This document shows, in pieces, positions 51,991-60,057 of a stretch of DNA of 64,000 nt (positions are counted from its first letter, which is position 1; each line of letters opens with the position of its first letter). Source of the stretch: CAZJYI01 sp964550025 (GTDB lineage Bacteria > Verrucomicrobiota > Kiritimatiellia > UBA8416 > CAYOBW01); assembly GCA_964550025.1 (NCBI GenBank), contig CAZJYI010000023.1:34377-98376 (forward strand). The letters are read 5' to 3'. Position numbers and translations under genes: made by a program. Under the pieces are notes generated by a model. The model made no database searches, had not been told where the DNA came from, and saw only the letters and a program-made list of their open reading frames with translations.

Positions 51991-54776
51991 GGCATGATCT
52001 CGATTCTGTAGTAGCGGTTTGGTGCGGACGGGCTGGGGTCCTCATAGCGCATGATCTGCTGCGACGCGGCCGTCTGCAGACTCTGCTGGTCTGCATCCGA
52101 ACCGCTCGGGGCATTGCTCCACGCCAGAAGGTCGGGTGAGCGTTCGACCTGGTATGTCGTGCCCGAGGCGCCCTGCCAGTAGAGGGAGAAAAGGCCGTTG
52201 GTGGCCTCCTCCACGTCGACAACCGGGAATCCCAGCACGAAATCCACGGCGTCCAGGGTCGCACTGTTGGTGGCGTTCAAGCTGCTGGCCGCCGGGTCGA
52301 TCCCGCCGCCCGCGGAGACCGGCACGTCGTCGTACCATTCGTCGACGAACCACGTGCCGCCCGCTTCGGTTCGCGCGTAGTACGTCGCCGCCCGCACACG
52401 TCCCAGGGAATAGGCGCCGCTCCCGTCCGTTGCCCCGTACCAGACCGTGTGGCCGTTCGTATCAACGAGCGACACGGTGATGCCGGCGATGGGGGAACCA
52501 CCCCCATCCCGCACGGTTCCCGATATGTCGCCGCCGGCTTCCAGCAGAAAACCGGCGACACCGGCTGCCGTGCCCGTTCCCGCGGCCACGGGCTGCGCGT
52601 CGACCGGTATTCCGGTTGAGGTAATCCAGATGTCATCGAACCACTCGTCCACGAAAGGGGCCGTTCCGGCGTAGGTCCTCACGTAGTACGGCCCCGGAAC
52701 GGGCAGGCCGGCAGCCGAGTAGTTGCCGTAGGCGTCCGTGTCAACGGCGGCAAACCAGTTCGTGCCCGCGGTATAGAAATCGACCGGCATGTCGGCCACG
52801 CCGGAGAGGTCTGCCCGCACCACCGTTCCCGTGATGAGCCCGCCCCCGTCCAGCGCAAAATCGACACCGGCCAGCGTTGCGCCGGAAGTCACGGCAAACG
52901 GCGTAGCGTTGGTGTCAAACGCCGTCCCAACCGCCACAATGTTGCTGTACCACTCATCGACGTAGTTCTCCGCGCCGGCGTCGGTGCGCGCATAGTACGT
53001 GCCCGCCGCCAGGCCGGAAAGTCCATACGTTCCATCGTACGCCGTGATGTCATCGGCAACGCGCGTTCCGTTCGAGCTGTAGAGCTCGACGTAGACCCCC
53101 GCGATCCCCTGTGTCGCGCCCGGCAGGAGCGTCGCTTCCACCACGCGCCCCGATACCGAGGCGCCGTCCGCCAGCGCGAAATCCATGCCGGCGTTGGTAA
53201 GCCCCGCCGTCACGGAAACCTCCGCCGCCTCGGCGGGAAGCAGGTCCCCCATCACGGGCACATCGTCGTACCACTCGTCCGCGTAGTTGGCAGGGGATAC
53301 GTAGGTTCTTATGCTGTACAGTCCCGGCGACAGGCCGACGATGGCGTAGGTGCCGCCGGTGTCCGTACTCCCGGATGCGATCCAGTTCCCGCTCTCAGCG
53401 TCAAAAGTGTCGACGGTTGAGCCCGTGATCGGGTTTGTATCTTCATCCGTTACCGTGCCGGCGATGATTCCGCCCGTGACCAGGGCGAAGTCGATGTCCG
53501 CCACGCTCACCCCGGATGTGGCGGCAATGGCGAGGGCGTTCGTGGGAACGACGGTGTCCTCCGCGACAACATCATCGTACCATTCATCGATGAAATTCTG
53601 ACTGCCGGACTCCGTGCGAAGGTAATACGTTCGCCCGGGGAGGCCGGGAACCGAGTAGTTGCCGTTGGAGTCCGTTGTGCCCCTGCCCATCCAGGTGCTG
53701 TCCTCCATGTAGACGTCCACGGCGATTTCCGCCAGGGCACCGCCCGGCGCGCCCGTCACCGTTCCCGATATGATGGCGCCGTCCGTTAGAAGGAAATCAA
53801 CGCCCGTCCGCGCCACGCCGGATGTCAGGAACAAGGCCGTGGCTTCCTGCGGGATGTCCCAGTCGGTAACCGGAACGTCGTCGTACCACTCGTTCGCGTA
53901 GTTGAGCCCGCCCACGTAGGTCCGCGCAAAAAAGCTGCCGTCCGGCAGGCCCATGACGATGTAGTTGCCGTTCGTATCCGTATCCCCGCTACGGAGCCAG
54001 TAGCCGTCCGCCGTGTAGGCATCCACCCAGACGTTGCTCACGGCCTGCGTACTGCTGTCCGAGACGTTGCCGGACATCATGGCGCCCACGGCGAGGGCGA
54101 AGTCGACGTTGCCCGTGGTCCAGCCGGTGTAGACCACGACGGCGGAAGCTCCCTCGGGAATCTCCCCGTCAATCACGGGCGCATTGTCGAACCACTGATC
54201 GACGTAGTTCTGGCCGTAGGCGTCCGTGCGAACGTAGTACGTGTTGCCGAAAAGCCCGACGATCTCGTAGGTCCCGTTCGAATCGGTGAGTCCGCTGCCG
54301 AGGCGGTAGCCGGAGATATCATACGCGTCTACCCAGATGTTGCTCAGCCCCATTGCATTCGTTGACGTCTCCGTCACGCGCCCCGCGATAGCCCCGCCCT
54401 GCGTGAGAAGGAAATCGACGTTCGTGGTCAGGCCGTCGACTACGATCACGGCCGCGGCATCCACCGGGATCCCCGGCCCCGTGACCGGCAGATCATCATA
54501 CCACTCGTCAATGAAATTGGCCCCGTCAACATCGGTTCTGACATAGTACGTGCCGGCCGGGATACCCGTGATCGTGTAGGCGCCGGCGCCGTCCGTGTAG
54601 CCGTAGTAGTTCGTTACCGCGTTGTAGGCATCGACCCATACCGAAGCAATGGCGTTGGTCTCGGTGTCGTTCACCGTGCCGCTGATCAGGCCGGCACCCC
54701 GTGCGCCGGCTCCCGCCAGCAGTAGAGCCGACAGAGCGGCTGCGAGTTCTCTTTGGCCCGTCCGCCTCATCTCCAT
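51987..54776 (-). CDS. Secreted protein with eight carboxypeptidase-regulatory-like repeats
   Basis: About 929 residues from the ATG at 54776, preceded by GAGAGG. The signal peptide ends near residue 28 (GAGARGA). Eight about 100-residue repeats follow, each I-S-G-T-V-x-D, a strand with V-D-x-Y, G-x-T-D-x-x-G-x-Y, a strand with G-T-Y-Y-V/A-R-T, the invariant D/E-W-Y/F-D-D-x-P-V and V-D-F-x-L. This is the CarboxypepD_reg beta-sandwich. The C-terminal 90 residues form the PVC-type module (YWQGASGTTYQVERSPDL ... YYRIEI). No protease domain is attached, so it is a purely structural or adhesive stalk. A 55-bp piece of this gene reappears by artefact at the assembly gap. Confidence 0.82.
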   Translation of the reverse strand: MEMRRTGQRELAAALSALLLAGAGARGAGLISGTVNDTETNAIASVWVDAYNAVTNYYGYTDGAGAYTITGIPAGTYYVRTDVDGANFIDEWYDDLPVTGPGIPVDAAAVIVVDGLTTNVDFLLTQGGAIAGRVTETSTNAMGLSNIWVDAYDISGYRLGSGLTDSNGTYEIVGLFGNTYYVRTDAYGQNYVDQWFDNAPVIDGEIPEGASAVVVYTGWTTGNVDFALAVGAMMSGNVSDSSTQAVSNVWVDAYTADGYWLRSGDTDTNGNYIVMGLPDGSFFARTYVGGLNYANEWYDDVPVTDWDIPQEATALFLTSGVARTGVDFLLTDGAIISGTVTGAPGGALAEIAVDVYMEDSTWMGRGTTDSNGNYSVPGLPGRTYYLRTESGSQNFIDEWYDDVVAEDTVVPTNALAIAATSGVSVADIDFALVTGGIIAGTVTDEDTNPITGSTVDTFDAESGNWIASGSTDTGGTYAIVGLSPGLYSIRTYVSPANYADEWYDDVPVMGDLLPAEAAEVSVTAGLTNAGMDFALADGASVSGRVVEATLLPGATQGIAGVYVELYSSNGTRVADDITAYDGTYGLSGLAAGTYYARTDAGAENYVDEWYSNIVAVGTAFDTNATPFAVTSGATLAGVDFALDGGGLITGTVVRADLSGVADMPVDFYTAGTNWFAAVDTDAYGNYSAAGLPVPGPYYVRTYAGTAPFVDEWFDDIWITSTGIPVDAQPVAAGTGTAAGVAGFLLEAGGDISGTVRDGGGSPIAGITVSLVDTNGHTVWYGATDGSGAYSLGRVRAATYYARTEAGGTWFVDEWYDDVPVSAGGGIDPAASSLNATNSATLDAVDFVLGFPVVDVEEATNGLFSLYWQGASGTTYQVERSPDLLAWSNAPSGSDADQQSLQTAASQQIMRYEDPSPSAPNRYYRIEIMP

Positions 54777-55257
54777 GATCCTCTCATTGCTGCGCCGGCG
54801 CACGCTCTCATTTGTCACTGCTGAGAAATATACCACGACAACCGTGACCCGTCAAAGCCCTGATTTGCCACAAAGCACAGTGTTTCACATCCAGTCAGTT
54901 CCGATATGGCTGCGTTTTTCGGCCAAAAGCACTGGGTTGTGTGGCGTAAGCTGCTGTAGTGCAATAAGCTAGGCCGGAATCAGGGCGCTATGTCGTTTTT
55001 TTTGACATTTTGATGCAATTCGCTTGACGGGGGGTACGTTGTTTGCTTAGATTACAGTGAGTTTGGAAACCATGGCCCTGCCGGAGGGGACGCGAAAAGG
55101 TATGTGTCAGGAAATCGTGATTCAAGATGCCCACAGGAAAGGAGGTGCGGTCACTGGTACAATTCACCCGCTGGCCGGACAAAGGCAAGGGAGTGCCGAT
55201 CGCGGCCAGGTACTATGCAGGCAGTGTGAAAGTGATCACATGAGTTTGGAGAATACG
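54777..55257 (+). other. Intergenic region and about 200-nt leader of the cysteine-repeat gene
   Basis: The first 240 bases are AT-richer and carry no gene. TTGACG at 55024 begins a strong promoter (listed separately). From about 55059 to 55257 the leader contains short open frames without good starts. ATG at 55240 (ATGAGTTTGGAGAATACG) is in frame with the gene but lacks a signal peptide at its end. No known riboswitch was recognised; the leader could form hairpins (GGCCCTGCCGGAGGGG near 55075) and may be regulatory. Confidence 0.5.
55024..55052 (+). promoter_or_regulatory. Promoter of the cysteine-heptad gene
   Basis: TTGACG (55024-55029), 17 bases, TTAGAT (55047-55052). Predicted transcription starts near 55059, giving a 5' leader of about 200 bases before the ATG at 55258. 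It is one of the best -35/-10 matches in the window. Confidence 0.65.
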
Positions 55258-57081
55258 ATGCGAAAAGCCAGTCTAACAGTACTCACCGTCGTTACGGCCT
55301 TGTGTTGCATGGCCGCGGCGGCGTGGGCACAGAACGACCCCGGTGGGGGTGTCGTTCAGCCAAGGCAGACCATGGAACAGGTCATGCCGACGAAGTGTCC
55401 CGTCCAGGCGACGCAGTGTCCCAACGGCGAGACCTACTGTCCGGCGACCGAGACGAAGTGTCCTGTCGTCAGAACACGCTGTCCGGAGCAGGAGACGAGG
55501 TGCCCGTCCGTGGACACCAAGTGTCCGCCCAGGCAGACGCGCTGTCCGATCGTCGAGACCAAGTGTCCGCCCAAGCAGACGCGCTGTCCCGAAGTCGAGA
55601 CGCTCTGTCCGGTGGCCGAGACCAAGTGTCCGCCCGCACGGACGCGTTGCCCCGAGGTCGAGACGCGGTGTCCGCCCCAGGCAACAAAGTGTCCTCCGGG
55701 TGAGACGTTCTGTACGGCCGTAGATACGAAGTGCCCGGTTGTCGAGACCAAGTGCCCCGCCATCAGGACGCGCTGCCCGGTCAAGGAGACCCAGTGTCCC
55801 GTGGCGTTCACGAAGTGTCCCGCGCGGCTGACGCGTTGCCCCGTGGACGAGACGAAATGTCCTCCGGGCGAAACGTTCTGTACGGCCGTGGATACCAAGT
55901 GTCCGGCGGCCGAGACAAAGTGCCCCGTCAGGCTCACGCGCTGCCCGGCGGCGGAGACGCGCTGTCCGGCCATCAGGACAAAGTGTCCGGTATTGAAGAC
56001 GCGGTGTCCGGTTGACGAGACCAAGTGCCCGTCCATCCAGACCAAGTGCCCGGTGCAGCAGACCCGTTGCCCGATGGACGAGACCAAGTGCCCGCCCATC
56101 AGGACCAAGTGCCCGGCCGAGAGGACGAAGTGCCCGGTCGACGAGACCAAGTGTCCCGCCGGCGAAACCTGGTGTCCCGCGTCGGAGACGAAGTGTCCGC
56201 CGGTTATGACGCGTTGTCCGGCCATGAAGACACGGTGTCCGATGGTCAAGACGACCTGCCCGCCGGTGTACACGCGTTGCCCGGTCGACGAGACGAAGTG
56301 CCCGACGACGGCAACGAAGTGTCCGCCCAAGAGAACAATGTGCCCGATGGTGCGCACCAAGTGCCCGCCGCAGCAGACGCGTTGCCCGATCCAGCAGACG
56401 CGTTGCCCGGTCAAGGAAACGAAGTGCCCGCCCACTCCGACGCAGTGTTCTACGGTAGCCGTTCTGACGCGGTGCCCCGAGATCCTGACGCGTTGCCCGC
56501 CCAAGCCGACCCGTTGCCCCATGGTGGATACGAAGTGTCCGCCCAAGCCGACGAAGTGTCCGCCCAACGCGACAACGTGTGCCGCCGACCTGAGAGCGAC
56601 GCATTGCCCGGCCGTCCGGACGAAGTGCCCGCCTTCAGTGACGCGCTGCCCGATCAAGGAGACGCGTTGCCCGGTGATCCGCACCAAGTGCCCGCCGAAG
56701 TTGACGGCCTGCATGGCCCAAACCGCGGAAACACGGTGCCCGGCCATCCGGACAAAGTGCCCGCCGATCATGACCCGTTGCCCGGTGAAGAAGACGCGGT
56801 GCCCGGAAATCCGGACGAAGTGTCCGCCGAGGCCGACGCGCTGTGCGGCGGAGCTCAAGGAAACGCGGTGCCCGGTCGTGAAGACCAAGTGCCCGGCGGC
56901 CCGGACGCAGTGCCCGCCCGAGGTCACGAAGTGCGGAAACGCCGCGGAGACGCGGTGCCCCGCGGTCCGGACGAAGTGCCCGGTCCAGCAGACCAAGTGC
57001 CCCGCCACGGAAACGCGCTGCCCCGCGGTCCGGACAAGATGCCCGGCTACCACCGCGGACTGCCGTGTCCAGAGGAGGTAG
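55258..57081 (+). CDS. Secreted cysteine-heptad repeat protein (T-[KR]-C-P-x-x-x repeated)
   Basis: This is a 607-residue protein. Residues 1-24 (MRKASLTVLTVVTALCCMAA..., cleavage after AWA) form a Sec signal, and GGAG lies six bases upstream. After a 20-residue linker the rest is one repeat: T, usually K or R, C, usually P, then three variable residues (often VDE, PPx, AIR). I count 79 cysteine units in near-perfect seven-residue register (21 bp in DNA), 78 of them T-x-C. In the second half a nine-residue variant without Pro (TQCSTVAVL, TTCAADLRA, TACMAQTAE, TRCAAELKE) recurs every six units. No CxxCH, so not heme-binding. I know no family with this repeat. Its own promoter and terminator make it a single-gene unit. 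A disulfide- or metal-stabilised fibre or solenoid is inferred. Confidence 0.85.
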   Translation: MRKASLTVLTVVTALCCMAAAAWAQNDPGGGVVQPRQTMEQVMPTKCPVQATQCPNGETYCPATETKCPVVRTRCPEQETRCPSVDTKCPPRQTRCPIVETKCPPKQTRCPEVETLCPVAETKCPPARTRCPEVETRCPPQATKCPPGETFCTAVDTKCPVVETKCPAIRTRCPVKETQCPVAFTKCPARLTRCPVDETKCPPGETFCTAVDTKCPAAETKCPVRLTRCPAAETRCPAIRTKCPVLKTRCPVDETKCPSIQTKCPVQQTRCPMDETKCPPIRTKCPAERTKCPVDETKCPAGETWCPASETKCPPVMTRCPAMKTRCPMVKTTCPPVYTRCPVDETKCPTTATKCPPKRTMCPMVRTKCPPQQTRCPIQQTRCPVKETKCPPTPTQCSTVAVLTRCPEILTRCPPKPTRCPMVDTKCPPKPTKCPPNATTCAADLRATHCPAVRTKCPPSVTRCPIKETRCPVIRTKCPPKLTACMAQTAETRCPAIRTKCPPIMTRCPVKKTRCPEIRTKCPPRPTRCAAELKETRCPVVKTKCPAARTQCPPEVTKCGNAAETRCPAVRTKCPVQQTKCPATETRCPAVRTRCPATTADCRVQRR

Positions 57082-57098
57082 TGAGACCGTAACAACGA

Positions 57099-57175
57099 CC
57101 GTCGCGCCGCCCAGGCGGCGCGACGGGTAAACTCGCAAGAGAAAGGGTAGTCTGAAAAATGACTACCCTTTTTCT
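57099..57175 (+). terminator. Double terminator after the cysteine-heptad gene
   Basis: A very strong GC stem CCGTCGCGCCGCC / GGCGGCGCGACGG (57099-57126) is followed by a classical intrinsic terminator AAAGGGTAGTC-N8-GACTACCC and a T-rich tail (57142-57175). Confidence 0.88.
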
Positions 57176-57205
57176 TCTTCATTGAGTATGAAGTACGTTC
57201 ATTTC

Positions 57206-57250
57206 GAGACGGTTTGTGCGATGACGGTTTGTGCGATGACGGTTTGTGCG
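57206..57250 (+). repeat. Three tandem 15-bp units overlapping a possible start
   Basis: GACGGTTTGTGCGAT occurs three times (the last diverging at GCGGC) just before the ATG at 57253. In frame with the downstream gene they would encode a C-D-D-G-L repeat if an upstream GTG or ATG were used, so the start of that gene is ambiguous. Confidence 0.6.
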
Positions 57251-57252
57251 GC

Positions 57253-60057
57253 ATGACAGAAGGTACGGACAACAACACGCAGGCACCGCCTTCTCCGGGT
57301 GTGACGGCCGCCGTTCTTGCCGTGGCGGCGGCAGCGTGGATTGCCGCCGGTTCGACCGGCCTTCTTGCCCATCCCCTTCGCAACGTGCTGACGTGGATCG
57401 CCCTTGCGGCGGGCTGCGTCTCCGGGTGGCCGCGCCATGGGGAGGGCGCGTCCAAATGGCCGTACTTTCTCGTTTTGGCGGCTGCCGTTCCGGCCTGTAC
57501 GGCAACGAACGAGCCGATCGCCGCCGTCGCGGCCGTGGCGCTGACGGCCATCGCGATCGCCGCCCTGCAATCGGGCGCGAACCGTCGTGCCGCCCTGTCC
57601 GTCGCCGTTGCTGCCGTCTGCTTTGCGCTCTACCAGGCCTTGCGCCTCTCCGTGCCCGCCGCCTGGCTTTTCTTTGACCGGGCCGGCGTTCTGCTCGGGA
57701 AAGCTGGCGGCGCTGTCGCGGGCCGTCCGCTCTTGTCGGGGGCGACGTTCGGCGGGGTGGACTTCCTCGTCTTCATGCTGTTTCTGCTGGCGCCGTGGTT
57801 GTGCCAGACCGCGGCCCCGAGGGCCTCGCGGGCCGTTTTCGGGATTGTGGCCATTCTTGCTACGCACCTGCTCTTCCTGGTTGTCGTGGCCTTCGCCGGA
57901 GACCTGGTCAGCCTCTTTCCGAAGATTGAGCCGGGCGCCACCGAACCCGTTTGGCGCTCGACCCTGCGCCACGCCGTTCCCTGGAATCTCCCCCTCGTTG
58001 CCCTGCTCCTGCATGGGGGCGTTCTCGCCGTCATGATGCGGTGGCCCGCGTGGCGCGCGAACGATTCAGAGACCGGCGACCCGGCGGGGACACCGAGATC
58101 CCGCCTTGCCGGTCTCGTGCGCGTCGCCCTCATCGTTCTGCTTGGCGCGGGGCTCGCGGCGGCGGCCTGGGTCTTTCCCGCACGGCCGACCCTGGAAGGC
58201 AAGAAGGTCGTTCTGTTCGAAAAGGGATTCCTGAACTGGCTCAAGCCCGAACACGGCGACTATGGACGCCTGTCGATTGGGATGTATGGCCTGCTGCCCC
58301 GCTACCTCGAAAGCCTGGGTGCCGAGTGTCTCGTATCCTCCGAGCTGTCCGCCGAAGACCTCGAGGACGCCGACTTGCTTGTCCTGATCTATCCCAATGA
58401 GCCGTGGGAAGACGGGCAGCTCGACCGCATCTGGAAGTTTACCCGCGATGGGGGAGCGCTGTGGGTTCTCGGCGAGCACACCGTGTGGGAAGATGAGGAC
58501 ACGGGCGGTGGCGCCCGTTTCAACGATGTTCTCGAACCGACCCACATGCGCGTGCAGTTCGATTCCGGCACATTTGCCGTTGGAGGGTGGTTGCATTCCT
58601 ACGAGTCGCTGGCGCACCCGATGACGCTCGGCGTGCCCGACGAACGGAACCAGCTCGGCATCGTTATCGGCGCGTCGCTGGACGTGCGCCGGCCAGCGCG
58701 GCCCATCGTCATCGGGCGCTGGGGGTGGTCCGACTGGGGGGACATGGGCGGCGGCGCCCTCATGGGAGACCACAAGTACAACGCCGGCGAACGCCTCGGC
58801 GATATCGTTCTGGCGGCCGAAGAGCGACTTGGCAAGGGACGCGTGCTGCTCTTCGGCGACACGTCCACCCTCTCCAACGGCATCAACATGGGCGCCCATC
58901 CATTCACCGCGCGCGTCTTCGCCGATCTCGCCGGCGGGGGCGGTGTTCCCGCGTGGCGCTATGCCGCGGTTTCCGTTGCCGCCGTTGCCTTGTTGTTGCT
59001 CGCCCTCTCCGGGGCGACCCCAACCCAGCTCGCGGTGCTCTGCGTCATCCTGGCCGTCGGCCGCATCGGGGGCGTCTTGTTCACCCATTACGCCACCGAG
59101 GCCCACCCCGATACGGAACGCCTGGACAAATACCGCGTCGCGTACATTGATTCGTCTCACATCGGGAACTACAGCGCCGAGTCGTGGCGCGAGGACGGCC
59201 TGATGGGATTGTGTCTGAACCTGATGCGGAACGGCTTCCTTACCCTCATGATGCCGGACTTCTCCGCGGCGCGCCTGCAGAAGGCGGACCTGGTGGTTTC
59301 GGTGGCGCCCATGCAGCCCTATTCGGACGCCGAGGTCCGCGCACTGAAGCACTACGTGCGCGGCGGCGGAACGCTGATCCTGGCCGTCGGCTATCCCGAC
59401 CGTGAACCCGTTACGCCGCTTCTCGAGGCCTTCGGCTTCGATTATGGCTACGAGGGCTTGCCGCCGCAGGCCCCCAGGACGGATCCCAGGCCCATGGGCC
59501 ATTTCAAATCGCCGTACTACAACACCGGCGAGTACATGGTTCACGTTCGTTTCCACGCCGGTTGGCCGGTCTTCTGCCGTGAAGACGAAGACGAGCCCGA
59601 TGCCGAGATCGTCGCTTACGGCGCGGGCAACCACCCTATCGCCGTGATGCGGCGCTACGGCGGCGGAAAAGTGATGCTCGTCGGCGACAGCGGTTTTCCG
59701 CTGAACAAGAACCTCGAAGTCGAGAGCGGCTATGCCTTTGAGGGAATGCGGGAAAACCCGCATTTCTGGCGCTGGCTCATCACCTTCCTCGATGAGAGCG
59801 AATTATGGGTGCCGCCGAACCCCGCGCCGCCGGAGCCCGAGACCGGCGAGGCGGGCGCAGAACCCGTGGAAGAAACCGGTGCCGCGGGAACTCCGGCGGA
59901 AGCCGAGGAACCCGCGGAAGCCGAGCCGCCCCCGGAGGCTGAAGGACCCGCACCGGCGATAGAGGATGACACGGACACCGGCATGGCAGCGGAGCAGGCG
60001 GACAACCCCGACAAGCCGGGAATCGACGCGGTTGAAGCAGTGGAGGCCGTGCCATGA
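57253..60057 (+). CDS. Multi-TM protein with extracytoplasmic GATase1-like (DUF4350/GldG-type) domains
   Basis: About 934 residues. The first 270 residues contain about eight hydrophobic helices, a ninth lies at about 290-310, and two more at about 575-625. Between and after them are two predicted extracytoplasmic Rossmann-like domains of the glutamine-amidotransferase-like/DUF4350 type (ADLLVLIYPNEPWEDGQL ... GGALWVLGEHT; ADLVVSVAPMQPYSDAEV ... GGGTLILAVG ... GKVMLVGDSGF). No catalytic Cys is evident in either. The C-terminal 95 residues are a Pro/Glu/Ala-rich tail. The stop overlaps the start of the paralogous next gene by four bases. The start is ambiguous (57214 or 57253). GldG-like proteins serve surface machinery and export; the role here is unknown. 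Confidence 0.75.
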   Translation: MTEGTDNNTQAPPSPGVTAAVLAVAAAAWIAAGSTGLLAHPLRNVLTWIALAAGCVSGWPRHGEGASKWPYFLVLAAAVPACTATNEPIAAVAAVALTAIAIAALQSGANRRAALSVAVAAVCFALYQALRLSVPAAWLFFDRAGVLLGKAGGAVAGRPLLSGATFGGVDFLVFMLFLLAPWLCQTAAPRASRAVFGIVAILATHLLFLVVVAFAGDLVSLFPKIEPGATEPVWRSTLRHAVPWNLPLVALLLHGGVLAVMMRWPAWRANDSETGDPAGTPRSRLAGLVRVALIVLLGAGLAAAAWVFPARPTLEGKKVVLFEKGFLNWLKPEHGDYGRLSIGMYGLLPRYLESLGAECLVSSELSAEDLEDADLLVLIYPNEPWEDGQLDRIWKFTRDGGALWVLGEHTVWEDEDTGGGARFNDVLEPTHMRVQFDSGTFAVGGWLHSYESLAHPMTLGVPDERNQLGIVIGASLDVRRPARPIVIGRWGWSDWGDMGGGALMGDHKYNAGERLGDIVLAAEERLGKGRVLLFGDTSTLSNGINMGAHPFTARVFADLAGGGGVPAWRYAAVSVAAVALLLLALSGATPTQLAVLCVILAVGRIGGVLFTHYATEAHPDTERLDKYRVAYIDSSHIGNYSAESWREDGLMGLCLNLMRNGFLTLMMPDFSAARLQKADLVVSVAPMQPYSDAEVRALKHYVRGGGTLILAVGYPDREPVTPLLEAFGFDYGYEGLPPQAPRTDPRPMGHFKSPYYNTGEYMVHVRFHAGWPVFCREDEDEPDAEIVAYGAGNHPIAVMRRYGGGKVMLVGDSGFPLNKNLEVESGYAFEGMRENPHFWRWLITFLDESELWVPPNPAPPEPETGEAGAEPVEETGAAGTPAEAEEPAEAEPPPEAEGPAPAIEDDTDTGMAAEQADNPDKPGIDAVEAVEAVP

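Noticed and set aside
55380..57075. A CRISPR-like array, because of the regular 21-bp spacing
   Set aside because: Units are not identical, there are no spacers of 25-40 bp, and conservation follows codon positions of a heptapeptide.
55434..57551. A 705-codon open frame on the minus strand, and other long frames (for example 56025-57092 plus, 55273-56604 minus), over the cysteine-heptad gene
   Set aside because: They mirror the 21-bp period of the real gene. The sense frame alone has a signal peptide, ribosome-binding site, promoter and terminator. The antisense frame runs through the terminator into the next gene.
58066..59763. Long minus-strand frame opposite the first GATase-like membrane protein
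   Set aside because: Codon positions and protein patterns favour the plus strand; the antisense translation is His/Arg/Gly-rich without domains.
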